Source: Steinernema hermaphroditum (taxonomy: Eukaryota; Nematoda; Chromadorea; Rhabditida; Steinernematidae). Taken from it: 64,000 nucleotides of DNA. The stretch lies in NCBI GenBank assembly GCA_030435675.1, contig CM059623.1:7528012-7592011 (forward strand), in the 5' to 3' direction. The notes below the pieces were generated by a model that searched no databases, was not told the origin of the DNA, and saw only the letters and a list, made by a program, of their open reading frames with translations. The position numbers and the translations under genes are program-made. How positions within the stretch are numbered: the stretch's first letter is position 1; each line of letters opens with the position of its first letter. This document shows positions 46,373 to 57,559 of the stretch, one piece after another.

Positions 46373-48604
46373 ATGACTTCTACCTACCTCTGCCTCCTTC
46401 TTCTCCTCTTCGCCTCTGCTCGGGCGTATTCTCCGACGGCCTTCTGCGACGCCACCGATGAGTGCATCGCGAAGATCCGCGCCATGGTTCCCGAATCCGA
46501 CAGATTCTGGTTTGGGGACCGCTGGAGTCAGGCGTGCTCCACTCCGCCGACAACGCGAAGACATCTCCTTACGGTAGGTCAGCACTTTCATGGGTCTGTG
46601 GGGTCCCCTAGGTACAAGAAGGCCCTCAACCTCCTTGTTCAGTACAACTCGATCGCCTGCTTCAACCCCCGCGAGCTTCAGTCGTACACGAACCTGGGCT
46701 CGAGACTGTTCCACGTACACACCTACAGCGCGGCCTATCTCAGGAATCTCCGCTTTTTCCCGCGAATCACGTTCGCTGTAAAGCCGGGTGAGTGAGTGCC
46801 GGCGGCAGCAAAAGTATCCGATTTCGTTGATTTACGGCGCTATCGCTTCCGAAGGGTCAGAGGTAACAGAAGGCATCTGTTGGTCTTTTCTTTCTTCGCG
46901 CGTAATTGTCGCGTTTGTTGCGCACTCCTATCGTCAAGAGGTCAAATTTGCATAACCAAGTGATCGTTTGTTGCGCCTCGTTGACTCTGGCGATCTGAGG
47001 TCACCGCTGGAGGCCCGAAGACAAAGACCGAAGGCAATTATCGTAATCGAGGTGGAACGCTTCAGGGTCCTACCGCGCGTGCAACCATGACTTCTCGGTG
47101 GAACCGGGCGTCTCGAGGGTCGTCGCGCACCCCGAAATGGAGCCGATGGAGTCGTTCCTGCTCCGTGACGCGCCCGACGTCTCGTGGCCTGAGCTGCGCC
47201 CCTTCGACGCCTTCGTCGTCCTTCTCCTCGACGTCGGCTTCGGTCGCGTCCACTTCCTCGCCCACAACTTCCCCCACAACACTACAGTAAGCGTGGTGTC
47301 CAAACGGACCTAAATACTCCTTGAAGATCATGATGCCCTACGAAGCCCCGGAGAACTTCCGGGCTGCACCGAATCCGGTGGCACTCCTCGTCTTCAGACC
47401 CGATCTGCACCGGAAGCTGGACGAGGAGGAGCTGCGCCAGTCGCTGCAGGGTGAGAAACCCTTCGACCTGGGCACCTTCATGCTGCGCCAAGGCCTCGAG
47501 AATGGCCTCGTTGGGCTCAACTGGTTCCTCGCCACCGGAGACGCCTTCGCCATCGAGAAGCAGAGGCTCCGCGGAGGCATCGACAACTGCCACTCCCTTG
47601 TCCAGAAGAGTGAGTGCCTCAGCCGACCATAAGGTCCATTGTCGCTTTAGAGCTGCTCAAGGAGCGGAAGTGGGGCTTCGCTACGTCGTTTCCCCTCAGT
47701 GAGATGGACTCCTCGCTGGCGGTGAGCTACGCCATCGACGCGGCCAACTACTCCGTCTGCTGCCGACGCGTCAAAGTCGCCGAGTCCGTGCTCTTCGCCG
47801 ACCCCCTCCGTGACTCTTCCGTCCCTTCCGTGGGCCTCCACGCGCCTCCGAAGGTTACCTCCATTCGGACGCTCCAGCAGATCGACAACTATCAGCGCGC
47901 TCTCCGTCACTACATAGTGATGAAGGAGGACCGCTTCACCCTTGTCGCCTTCGACCCGGATGCGCAGAAGCTCTTCTGGATGCTCGTCGACATCCCCGCC
48001 ATGTCGCTCGCCGCAGGAAACGCCGACGACGGCGTCACGGTGGGTCATCGGTCGTCGTCCCTTCACAGCCCCTTCTTCAGATCTCCCCCTACCTCGACCC
48101 CACCCCGGTGTCCCCCGATCTCTGCTCCACCGTAGTCTTCATGCTCTTCCTGCAGCCGCGCGACGCACTCTCCCAGATCGCCGACTTCTACAACGCCGAC
48201 CACCACCTCCGCTCGAAGCACTGTCAGCACCACTGCATATACAGGCAAGTCGCATCCCTCCCTTCCTCCACTTCGCTTCTAGGGGCTTTTTCGACGTCGA
48301 GCAGTTCAAGGCGTTCCACCGCCTCAGAATCTCCGCCGTCACCTGGCTGCGCGTCTGCTACGACGTCCATCAGGCCCGGAAACAGATCTCAAGGATCAAT
48401 GCAACCTCCATAGCCGAACGCATGCTCTACAGGACCAAGAAGGGTTCTTCCGCTCCTCTGAAAGATATGGATACGGTAGCCGGCATCTGCGAGTCTATTC
48501 ACAGCGAGCGATACTGTCTCTCCACTGATTCTGCCGCAGGAATATCCCAAACGAAACGAGTTCTAATAAGCATCTTCTTGATCGTTGTTGTTGCTTTAGC
48601 TTGA
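46373..48604 (+). CDS. Secreted, probably GPI-anchored protein with two PEBP-like domains
   Basis: Exons about 46373-46573, (46619)-46787, 47066-47286, 47327-47609, 47651-48039, 48081-48244 and 48283-48604 (about 582 residues). The second exon boundary is uncertain, since reading straight through 46574-46618 also stays in frame. Seen: a signal peptide (L-C-L-L-L-L-L-F-A-S-A-R-A); two segments resembling phosphatidylethanolamine-binding proteins, F-V-V-L-L-L-D-V...V-H-F-L-A-H-N-F-P (first) and F-T-L-V-A-F-D-P-D-A...F-W-M-L-V-D-I-P-A (second); Cys pairs; and a C-terminal hydrophobic tail with no charged residue after it, typical of GPI signals. PEBP domains usually bind small anionic ligands. 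Intron 48245-48282 has a GC donor. An AATAAA follows the stop immediately. Confidence 0.65.
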
Positions 48605-48615
48605 ATAAAGTGTAT

Positions 48616-48930
48616 TTATGTGCTAAAGACCCAAATGTCCCTTAGGTCCCGTCCATCAAGACTCGATATCTTAGGCCACATACAGCAGAAGACACTTCTC
48701 CCCACCGAACAAGGAGGAAACTCCACCTCAAGAGTGTCTTTTTTCTGTCCGCCGACAGCTGTCTGTCTGTTTGCATTGGGTGACGAGGGAGATGACGTTG
48801 GCGTGAGAGCTTTCGACACGATCTCCCTGAACGCTGCAGGGAATACGGTAGACGCTGGACACTTCGATGCTCTTTCCGTGTGCATCCATGCGGGAGTCCA
48901 CCTACTCCGCTTCCCGGCCTCTTTCGCCAT
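48616..48930 (-). CDS. Possible small ORF, minus strand
   Basis: Single frame of 104 codons starting M-A-K-E-A-G-K-R, basic at the start and Ser/Pro-rich in the middle. It ends only 11 bases past the stop of the PEBP-like gene on the other strand. No known motif, no signal peptide. The start context is unremarkable. It may be a chance frame. Confidence 0.22.
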   Translation of the reverse strand: MAKEAGKRSRWTPAWMHTERASKCPASTVFPAAFREIVSKALTPTSSPSSPNANRQTAVGGQKKDTLEVEFPPCSVGRSVFCCMWPKISSLDGRDLRDIWVFST

Positions 48931-49353
48931 CGTCCTCGAACCCTCCTGGATTACTATGGGTGCTGGGTGTTTAAGTGAGCAGCCCGGATGCTCGGTGCAG
49001 GCCTAAAACGTTCGGGAGGCTTCGTGTTCGACGCCGCGGGCGTCTTTTTGCGACTGCGGGCTTCGGCTTGACAGCTTCTGAGCAGGAATCGGTTTATCGT
49101 TTTCATGCAGATGCGTTCGAAAGTAGGAGGCTGAGCTTTCGTTGCTCAGCAGGCGTGATTGTATACGGCGGCGGCGCTTCCAGCGTTTTTCTCTTTCACT
49201 GCGTTTTGGTTTCGCGATCTGGTCGTGACGTGTGCTGAGTCACAACGCACTAGTGTGCGTTTATTGCGCTTTATTGGTCATTTCAGAACGTGTAGGCCTT
49301 ATTGTCGCGGTCACTGCTTGGAAGTCATTGGCAATAACAGAAAAGAGTAAACA
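48931..49353. other. Upstream region of the PITP gene
   Basis: About 420 bp with no coding frame I would defend. Presumed promoter of the PITP gene. Confidence 0.4.
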
Positions 49354-50384
49354 ATGATCATCAAGGAATAGTAAGTGTGGTCCGTCTCTGTGTTGTCCAT
49401 TACGGATTTAAGCCGTGTTGTACTGCCAATGACCGTCGACGAATACCAAGTCGGACAGCTTTGGTCCGTGGCTGAGGCTTCGAAGCAGGAAACCGGCGGC
49501 GGCGAAGGCGTAGAGGTGCTGAAGAACGAACCGTTCTCGGATCATCCCCTTTTCGATAACAAGTTTTCCACCGGTCAGTATACGCACAAGATTTACCACT
49601 TGCAATCGTAAGTTCCAACGCCTAATCACATGTCATATCTCCGTTTGTGTTCAGAAAAGTGCCTACAATTATTCGAAAAATTGCTCCTAAAGGATCTCTT
49701 GCGATTCATGAAGAGGCATGGAATGCGTATCCTTACTGCAAGACCGTGTTGACCGTGAGTTTTGTTTCCCTCTTGGATCCTCATCTGCGTTCTTTCAGAA
49801 TCCTGACTATATGAAGGATAATTTTTTCGTTAAAATCGAAACGATTCATCTGCCTGATCGAGGAACCACGGAAAATGTATGTTTCCGGGCGTTGCCTTTT
49901 CGCACCGTCACTTTAGGCGCATAATCTCTGCCCAGCTGATCTGAGCAAGCGTGAAGTTGTTCGTATTAACATTGCCAATGATCACGAATTCTTGCACTCG
50001 GCTGATGTCAAGCCCGATACATCGCCGTCACATTTCCACTCTGTCAGGACCGGACGCGGACCTTTAACTGGGAACTGGAAGGAAACCTGCCAACCCGTAA
50101 TGTGCGCCTACAAACTTGTTACAGTGCATTTCAAATGGTTCGGACTGCAGAAGATGGTTGAATCTTTTACTCATACGGTAAGTATTTCGGGTTTCTTGTG
50201 GATTTCCTGCTGCGCTTTTCAGCAATACCCACGATTGTTCTCGAAGTTCCATCGCGAAGTGTTCTGCTGGATTGACAAATGGTACGGACTCACCATGGAG
50301 GACATCCGCGCCATCGAGGACAAGGCGCAGCAGGAGTTGGACGACGCTCGGAAAAACGGAACCGTTCGGGGTATGACCGGCTGA
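49354..50384 (+). CDS. Class I phosphatidylinositol transfer protein (PITP alpha/beta)
   Basis: Transfers phosphatidylinositol and phosphatidylcholine between membranes to feed phosphoinositide signalling. Exons 49354-49370, 49413-49607, 49655-49754, 49799-49876, 49917-50177 and 50223-50384 give 270 residues (human PITPNA 270). Seen: M-I-I-K-E-Y-R-V-V-L-P at the start, [56 protein letters not shown] and the ending R-G-M-T-G. The first exon codes for only five and two-thirds residues, a conserved feature that a gene caller would miss. No PH or DDHD domains, so class I, not RdgB-like. Confidence 0.95.
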
Positions 50385-51158
50385 GGTCAAAAAACGTCTC
50401 CAGCGGGATGCGACGTTGTTTGTACGAAATGTGATGTTTTGCATGTTGCTAGATGCATTCCCGCTGCTGTACCGTTGTATAGCACATCTTCTTACAGATC
50501 ATGTGTACCTTCTTTCACCTGGGAGAAATTTCTATTGATATTGTTTTGTTTAATTTTATGAATTGTAATCAACCCTTTTCGTTGTGGAGGTTAGTGCTCG
50601 CCTAGATGGCTACTTGTCTTTAGTACTATTCTTCTCGGAGAGTCCGCTGTCACCCATCCAGTGCAATTCACTTCTCCAGCCCCATTCTGGCTATGGGTTC
50701 TTCCGATCTCCGTTCTCTCCGATGTCTGGTCCCTTCTCCAAAAGTATTTCATTGGCTTTTGTGTTACGATGGTAACTAATAGAAGTTGTTGCGCATAGTG
50801 GGGTTCGCCACGACCTCGGTAGATGATCTGAAAGCCGCAGGGCTTCTTTACTGGATTCATTGGCGGTGAAGCATTCGATTATGTTGTTGCTGCCCAAAGA
50901 ACCGGATACTCTGGGCGGAAGATAGAGGACCGTCTGGACAGATCTGGTGATCGTCGGCGTTGCTTGTTGCTGTGCTGTTTTCTATGACGTTCACGCAGTG
51001 AAACGTGTTTCGGAGTTCGGCCCTGAGGCCCTTGGGGGACGGACCCGGGGAAACTTTTAAGTGCCCACATAACGCCGAAGAGGTCAGAAGCACTTCTTCG
51101 CCCAAGGTGAGCTCTCCAGAATCTCCTTGACTAACGGTAACGTTTCCGTAGATCGACG
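50385..51158. other. Spacer between PITP and ground-like gene
   Basis: 3' UTR of PITP and upstream region of the ground-like gene. A CCGTAG acceptor lies eight bases before the next ATG (51159), possibly a trans-splice site. Short minus-strand frames here look like chance. Confidence 0.4.
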
Positions 51159-52388
51159 ATGCGGTGGTTTCCCCTTATAGCGATCGGCTTACTGACGGTC
51201 AGCATTGTAGTCCACGGAGGTAATTGCCACATTCGTTATCGTAACGCTGATATTGTTGACTTTCAGATTGTGGAGGTTGCGGTGGAGGTGGCGGAGGTTG
51301 TGGCGGAGGAGGCGGAGGTGGTGGAGGAGGTGGTGGAGGTTGTGGCGGAGGTGGTGGAAGTTGTGGCGGAAGTGGTGGAAGTTGTGGCGGAGGTGGTGGA
51401 AGCTGTGGCGGAGGTGGTGGAAGCTGTGGCGGAGGTAGTGGAAGCTGTGGCGGAGGTAGTGGAAGCTGTGGCGGAGGTAGTGGAGGAGGAGGATGCTCTG
51501 CTCCTGCTCCATCCTGCGCACCCGCTCCGGCTCCGGCTCCATCCTGTGCGCCCGCTCCAGTTCTGGCGCCATCGTGCGGAGGTGGTGGTGGCGGCGGATA
51601 TGCAGCAGCTCCGGCTCCGTCGTGCGCACCTGCCCCAGCTCCGGCACCATCTTGTGGAGGAGGTGGCGGAGGCGGGGGTGGTGGTGGTGGTGGTTGTGGA
51701 GGCGGGGGTGGTGGTGGTGGTGGTTGTGGAGGCGGGGGTGGTGGTGGTTGTGGAGGCGGGGGTGGTGGATACGCCCCAGCCCCGGCTCCCGCTCCTGCTC
51801 GTAGGCTCGCGAATGCATTTGTTTAAAGCGAATTGGTATCATTTCAGCATCCTGCGCTCCACCCGCACCACCTCCGTCTCCTGCTCCTTCATGTGGTAGC
51901 GCTCCCGCAGCGGCTCAAGCTGCCGCTCCTTCGTACGGAGGAGGTGGTGGTGGCGGTGGCGGTAGTGGATACGCCACCAGCGGCGGTGGCGGTGGAGGAG
52001 GTCATGGAGGATACCGTAAGTTCCACCGCCGCTTCCAGCAGAAGCGTTCGAAGCGCTCGGTCGCCGCACTCGACATTTCTTCGGCCTTTTTGCCGTTGGA
52101 CGACAATCAGAGTGAAGTTCACAGTGAGAACTGCAACAGCCGTCGTCTTAGCAAGCTTCTTCGTCGTGTGAGTGCATTTAGATTCTTCGGCGCTCTAGTT
52201 CAGATCTTCAGACTATCGGAGATAACACAGAGGACTCGAAGGCTGCTCTCTACAAGGCCCTCGGAGAGCGCTTCGTCGGCTCTTTCACCGTGTTGTGCCT
52301 CGAAGGACACTTCACAATCAAATCGGACGCTGAGGAATTCTGCCTCTACGCGGCAGCGACTCATCAGTGCCTCGTGATGAAGAACTAA
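51159..52388 (+). CDS. Ground-like (GRL) hedgehog-related secreted protein
   Basis: Nematode-specific hedgehog-related protein of the ground-like family, secreted to cuticle or apical matrix. Exons 51159-51219, 51267-51800, 51848-52165 and 52204-52388 give 365 residues. Seen: signal peptide; a long low-complexity part made of C-G-G-G-G-G and S-C-G-G-G-G blocks alternating with A-P-A-P-A-P-S-C blocks; a basic site K-R-S-K-R-S at about 52040-52060 that looks like a furin cut; then the ground-like domain with N-C-N-S-R-R-L-S-K-L-L, D-N-T-E-D-S-K-A-A-L-Y-K-A and four Cys, ending C-L-V-M-K-N. The minus strand of the repeat gives a long spurious His-rich frame. The exact grl member cannot be named. 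Confidence 0.85.
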
Positions 52389-52489
52389 ACGCTTAGATTA
52401 CTGTATCCTCGAACTGTTTGTAAATAAAGCTTCTCGTAGGAAACGATTGGATAATGCACGTTTGGGGATCGGGATGATCTCATTCTTTG

Positions 52490-52676
52490 TCGAAATTGAA
52501 GTCACGGTGTCCGGTGTAGGGTTTGAGAGGAAGGCTGATCTTCGGAGGCATCATGTGCGTTGACAGAAGAACGAAAAGGACCTAAAGTGATTTAGAGGAG
52601 AACGCAGACGGAACGTACGACGAAGAGGAAGAAGAGGAGGCGAACGAAGCGAGCGGCGAAGTCCATTTCGGAGGAA
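52490..52676 (-). CDS. Two-exon microprotein with signal/anchor sequence (49 aa)
   Basis: Exons (minus) 52676-52619 and 52581-52490, joined over a 37-bp GT...CTTTAG intron, give 150 nt including stop. Seen: M-D-F-A-A-R-F-V-R followed by about 18 strongly hydrophobic residues, then a short tail with P-P-K-I-S-L-P-L-K-P-Y-T-G-H-R-D-F-N-F-D-K-E. It could be a secreted peptide of about 25 residues or a small membrane subunit. The intron has a perfect GTACGT donor, lies in frame and falls within the hydrophobic part. Convergent with the ground-like gene (about 100 bp). I do not recognise a family. Confidence 0.55.
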
Positions 52677-52854
52677 ATGCGTCTTTCGGAAGCTCCTTCG
52701 CTCTCTTATCGTCACTTTCTGCTTATGTTTACGCGAAAGGGAGCCGATAAGGGAGATTTGGAGAAGGACCACCCGAACACAACAACGAGCGAACCGGCGG
52801 AAAACAAAAACTAGGTGGATCGATCGCTTTATTCGCCAAACACGTTCTCGCGAT

Positions 52855-54465
52855 TCAGAACGCCGACCAACACGGCGCTGCGCTCTTTTGTTGCATCACG
52901 CTTCTGAAGTGCTTTCTGACGCACGGGGTGCACTCCGAAATCTTCCGTTCGACCTTTTCCTGTGTCCACTTCGCCTTCTCGATCGCCAGCTCGGCACGTT
53001 CCTCTTGGAGACGTCCGCGTTCCCTTCTTATCTCTCTGATGTCCATCAGCGAGCTTCTCTGCGGTGCGAACGGGGAAACGGACGAGCTGCCGACAGAGGT
53101 CGAGCGCTGCCTACAGTACTCTCTGCCGTCAACCGTGATCCTCTTGACCGTATGGCTCTCCCGGGGCCGTGTGCGGACGTCGGGGCGAACGTTCGAGAAC
53201 TGCGGACCGGCTTCGGAAACTGTCTTCTCGAACGTCAGCTCCGTCTTGGCGCCCCACTCGACGCTCGTGGGTTTTGTCTCATCGGTCACTGTGGGCACGG
53301 TGGATATCGTAGTCCGGACCTCTTTTGTAGCCACAGAGGGAAGTTCTTTCACTGTTTCTGAAAGATCGCTTGAGCGGAAAACGTCAGCAGACGAAGCACC
53401 TACGCGTTCGGCCAAGGTTTCCGGCAGTGGGCGCCAGAGGAAGTTTCGTTCGGTTCCCTAGAAGCCGATTTGTCTCTTGCTTCTGCTTATCGAATAACTG
53501 CTTGTAGTTCTGCACGCTCTTCTGCAGTTTTTCGAGTGCATTCTGAAAGGAGAAATCTGCGAAGATGAGCACGGACCTCAGAAGCTCACCAAGTGGACAT
53601 CACAGTCGATTTCTTTGTCTCCAACGACGAAGCGGACATTCCGCACGGCCTTCAGCGTTTTCCGCGTCGTTCGGAGGACGTCCTTCAGTCCGACCTCCAG
53701 CTCAGCCGTCCCGTAGATCGGCGGCTTCAGCGCGTCGCCCTCGCTCTCCTCTTCTCCATGCACCGTCCCCGTCGTCTTCTTCTCTTCTCTAAACATCCCA
53801 CCTCGGACCCTTTTCGGCTTCTCGGCCCCACCTTGGTGCATTTTCCTCCTCGAGGTCCTTCGGCTCCTCGACGATCACCAGTATGGTCTTCGTTTTCGTC
53901 TTCGGCTTTCTCTTCGGCTCCCGTTGGAAGTCGACGAAGCATTCCTCCTCACTTCTTTCGGTCTTCGGCCTTCCTAGATTCCTCCTCTTTGTCACTCTCT
54001 TTGCGAACTCCGTGTTCATAGCGTCGACCTGCAGCACACATCGTGCGCAACATTGGGCCCGAGGAGGCCGGTGTACTCGAAAACGGCTAGGAATAACCCA
54101 GGATCTCCCCTTTTCACAACCACACATGTTGGGGTTCTCGTAGTACAGTGGATTGGCTCCTGGAGCACTGAAGAACGGATTTTGGAGCTCCGATTCGTAG
54201 TGGAGGATTTGCTTCCTTCGGATGCCACTTTCCTGCTGAACAGACTGTATCGTTAATGCTGGTCTCCCCTCGCTAAGCTACCAGCTGATCGTTCGTCTGA
54301 CCCCTCATGTGGCTAAGAATCTGCTTTACCCGCCAGAAGGGGATTCCATCATCTGCAAGAGTCGAAAGTGATTTAGACGGCCCCGAACTCACCGTGTGTA
54401 GAGCGGATCACCGTCTTCTTTACCGTCGAGTTCCCTCGGAGGGCGTCGAAGAGTCGATGCTCCAT
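52855..54465 (-). CDS. Unrecognised Cys-rich and coiled-coil protein
   Basis: Exons (minus) 54465-54393, 54352-54330, 54244-53832, 53788-53590, 53542-53404 and 53357-52855 give 449 residues. One exon is only 23 bases. Seen in order: a short N-terminus M-E-H-R-L-F-D-A-L; a Cys cluster C-G-C-E-K-G...Q-C-C-A-R-C; a basic Lys-rich stretch, then acidic E-E-P-K-D-L-E-E-E; a compact region with V-R-F-V-V-G-D-K-E-I-D-C; a helix A-L-E-K-L-Q-K-S-V-Q-N-Y-K-Q; a Ser/Thr-rich linker; and a final coiled coil R-R-E-R-G-R-L-Q-E-E-R-A-E-L-A-I-E-K. No signal peptide or membrane segment. Intron phases and total length are consistent. Function unknown. A TTTCAG acceptor precedes the ATG. Confidence 0.7.
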
Positions 54466-54673
54466 CGTAGTCAGTTGCGAATCGGATTCTGAAAGAGACT
54501 CGGCGTCGATCCTCTTGCGCCTTCACCTCACCGTCCCAGTGCCGACCGACCCGTCCCGACTCACGAATGAAAATGAAATTTTATTCACAGACAAAGGAGA
54601 GCGAGACTAGACAACATGAGAGTGTTTCATGTCTACTACCGGCACTGAGGGGTCTATTTACAGTTGGGAGACG

Positions 54674-56528
54674 TCAGTCTTTGGCCATGACGACCTTCCA
54701 GCCGATGATCTGACGGTCGAAGCCACAGGTGACGAGGTTGTTGCTCACGTTGTCGTTCACCCACGCCGCACAGCACACCATTCGTCGATGGCACTTAAAG
54801 GAACGGTGTACTGAGTAGAGCACCGTGGACTCACCCTGGCGTTGTTGCGTGGAAGTCGCGCCACCCGTGAGCCGCTGAGATCGTAGATTCTTACGTGGCG
54901 ATTGTCGTGGGGGATGGCGATAAGGTTGTGGGAGACGGCGAGTCGATTGGCCGCCGAATCGAGCCTGATCGACGCGATCGGACTCCGCATGTTCTTCAGG
55001 TCCCACACCTAAAGCGCACACATGGAATGCTAGAGAGAAGCCCTACAGGTACCTTAACAGTACGGTCGTCACTCCCGGAGATGAGCTGATCGCCTGAGGA
55101 GAAGACCACAGAGGTCACGGAACTGGAAAGAGGTCAGAAGGGAGCGGAGGACGGCGACTCACTCTGTGTGGCCCTGGTAGACGGCGACCGACTGGATGGG
55201 ATCGCGGAAGTCCCAGAGCCGGAAGGTGGAGTCCTTGCTGCTCGTGACGATGAGCTTCTGCGACTTGTGGGCGTGACAGTAGTTGAGCTCCTGGTCGTGC
55301 CCCGTCAGGTAGGCCGTGATCTCGCCCCTTTCCACGTCGTAGATGTGACCGGTGCGGTCCCAGGAGGCCGTGGCCAGCTGCTCGCCTCCGGGGAGCCAGT
55401 CAACGGCGATGACAACGCCGCTGTGTCCAGTGAGGCGCACCAGAGGACTCCGGACCGTCTGGAGGGACGACACATCCGGATCTCCGTCTTCCTCCTTCTC
55501 CGACGCGTCCAGTTCGTCTTCGCTGCTGACGGTCGGATTCGCGGCGGAGGCACCGGGGGGCACCGAGGAGAGGGAGGGCGTCTTCCAGACATGCGTCGAC
55601 TGGTCGCCACTGGAGGTCGCCACGACCATCTGGTCGCTAGAGTCGGCTCCGGAGGGATGAAAGGCGACGCCGTTGACGGAGCCATTGTGTCCGACATACT
55701 GTAGGAGACAGTGGCCCCTGCTGGCGTTCCAGAAGCGTGCCGTGGCGTCGGCAGAGGCGCTCGCGATGAACTGAGGCGACGGGCCGGGGGAAACGCTTAC
55801 ATGCCACACCCCATCAGTGTGCCCCGAGAAGTGGCGCACGTAGCGGTGCCGTGAGCTGTCGAAACCCACCCCGGCGCCCTTCAGGCTGTAGACGAGTCGT
55901 CCCGAGGGTCCCCGAAGCGCCGTCTTTAGCTTCTGACCCATTTGCATCGCTGAAACGTCGTCAGAATCCGAGGAGGGCGGAGCTACCTCGTCTACTTCCG
56001 GATCCTTTCGATCCTATGTCTGCGGAGAGGGCAAGTCCATCGGCAAGGAAGGCGCCTTCGCCAAACTTCTCTGAAGAGATCGCACTCAGCTTCGCCCGCA
56101 CTACAAACCAGGAGTCTTAGAAGCCCGACGAAAGACGAACTCACGAGCGGCGTTCTCGGCTTCGAGGGCATCGAACTCCTTTTCGATGAGACTGAAGAGC
56201 TGGTAGAGGCGCACCCTTAAAAGCACGTGATCGGGACATGGAGGGCAACTGACTTGTGCGTCTGTGCAACGCCCTCGAGCTCCCCGGAATCCGCGTGCTG
56301 CAGCGGCGTCGAGGTCGTCGAGGGCATGTCGCCATCGGTGGCGCTCCGAAGACGTCCGCTCTCCGGGACGCCACGGCCTCCAGGCATCTCGACGCTCAGA
56401 TGCTGAAACGCTGTGTGTGGCGGAGTGGGGTCGATCGACGACGAGAATCTGGTGGAAGTGCTTCCGTTTCGCATGGCGTTGCCAATCCTGTGATGCGAAT
56501 TTGCACGGGTGTGTCCTACAACGATCAC
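54674..56528 (-). CDS. WDR37: WD-repeat protein WDR37
   Basis: WD40 protein; in mammals WDR37 pairs with PACS proteins. Exons (minus) 56528-56254, 56215-56145, 56100-55987, 55949-55163, 55122-55053, 55008-54835 and 54793-54674 give 536 residues. Seen: a Ser-rich N-terminus; the helix [13 protein letters not shown] (human L-F-G-Q-I-E-R-E-F-E-N-L); seven WD repeats including [25 protein letters not shown] and [21 protein letters not shown]; and an ending [10 protein letters not shown] as in the human protein. Divergent from NOP16 with 157 bp between the two ATGs. Confidence 0.93.
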
Positions 56529-56685
56529 CCTTCGCGTTCATTGTCTGTCTCCGCACGTCTGTCTCGTTTCCCCCATGTGATTCCTTCGAGCTGCTCTTTT
56601 CTCTCTTTTTCGCTTTTTGGGATCGCTGTGCAATGTTTCAGAAATGCAGCTCTATCTTAGTTTTTCGTTTCAGAGTGCCGCCACA
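56529..56685. promoter_or_regulatory. Short divergent promoter, WDR37 / NOP16
   Basis: 157 bp between the two start codons, so both genes must share promoter DNA, less any 5' UTR. A CGTTTCAG acceptor ending about 13 bases before the NOP16 ATG is a likely trans-splice site. T-rich tracts lie around 56600-56670. Confidence 0.55.
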
Positions 56686-57355
56686 ATGCCCCGTTCGGTG
56701 AAGCACGGAGGAAAGAGAGCGCCCGTGTACAGAGATCTGAAGAATTTCCGTTCGAAGAACGTGAAGAAGCTCAAGAAGAAGAGGGATGCTAAGACTTCGT
56801 GGTAAGTGCGAGTTTCGTAGCGTGTTCTTCATTTCTTGCTTCAGCACAGCCGTCGCTGAAGCGTGGGACAAATCAGCCACCATGAAGGCCAATCTTGAAT
56901 CTATGGGCCTCACGTATAACGTAAACAAGCTTATTGGCCTTCCGAAAGCGAACATCATCACCGGAGAAGTGGATGTGGAAATGATGTCGCTGGATGATGT
57001 AGGACCATATCTTCAGTTCTTCCCTAGTCGCGCTTTTCAGGCTAAGAAGCAATCGACGAAGGTCGTTGTTCAGATCGAGAGCGACCTGAAGAAGAAGATG
57101 GCGAGTGTTAGTAAACGGCCCGAGTACAAGCGCCTTCTCCCGAGAGATGTTGAGTTCTGCAACAGAATGATCGAGGCTCATGGTCTCGATTTTGAGGTAT
57201 CTACTTGTGCTCGAGTCCTTGGAATTGTGTGATCCTTACAGGCAATGGCTCGCGATCCCGTGAACGTGAACCAGCTGACAGCCAAGCAGATTGAGCGCCG
57301 CATCAACACATTCAAACGATCCTTCCGTTTCAAAGATACGGTGACTGCCGAATGA
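56686..57355 (+). CDS. nol-16: Nucleolar 60S biogenesis factor NOP16
   Basis: Nucleolar protein needed for large-subunit ribosome assembly. Exons 56686-56801, 56845-57196 and 57242-57355 give 193 residues (human about 178). Seen: a basic N-terminus (K-K-L-K-K-K-R), A-V-A-E-A-W-D-K-S-A-T-M-K-A-N-L-E-S-M-G-L (human I-R-H-A-W-D-H...N-L-A-E-M-G-L), and the C-terminal D-V-E-F-C-N-R-M-I-E-A-H-G...A-M-A-R-D...T-A-K-Q-I-E-R-R-I-N-T-F-K. Family match is clear. Confidence 0.9.
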
Positions 57356-57559
57356 GGGCGCCGGCTTTTTGATAACTTGTTATCTCGTTGTTTGTTGTTA
57401 TTGTTGTCGTTTTCGAGAGTTGAAATGCAATATGACGCCGCAGACGAAACATGATCACTGACTTCTGGCGTTGGAGACGCGCTGCTATATTTGGACTCGT
57501 TACCCTCACGAGGGTTCTGGAGCTTTTACAGCTGTTTACTTCTAGCCCCGAGAGGCACA

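Noticed and set aside
48620..49006. 128-codon plus-strand frame after the PEBP-like gene
   Set aside because: Starts inside the 3' UTR and shows no motif; the minus-strand frame in the same place is only slightly better and kept at low confidence.
51189..51842. Long His/Leu-rich frame on the minus strand (217 codons)
   Set aside because: It is the reverse-complement shadow of the Gly/Cys repeat of the ground-like gene; no independent support.
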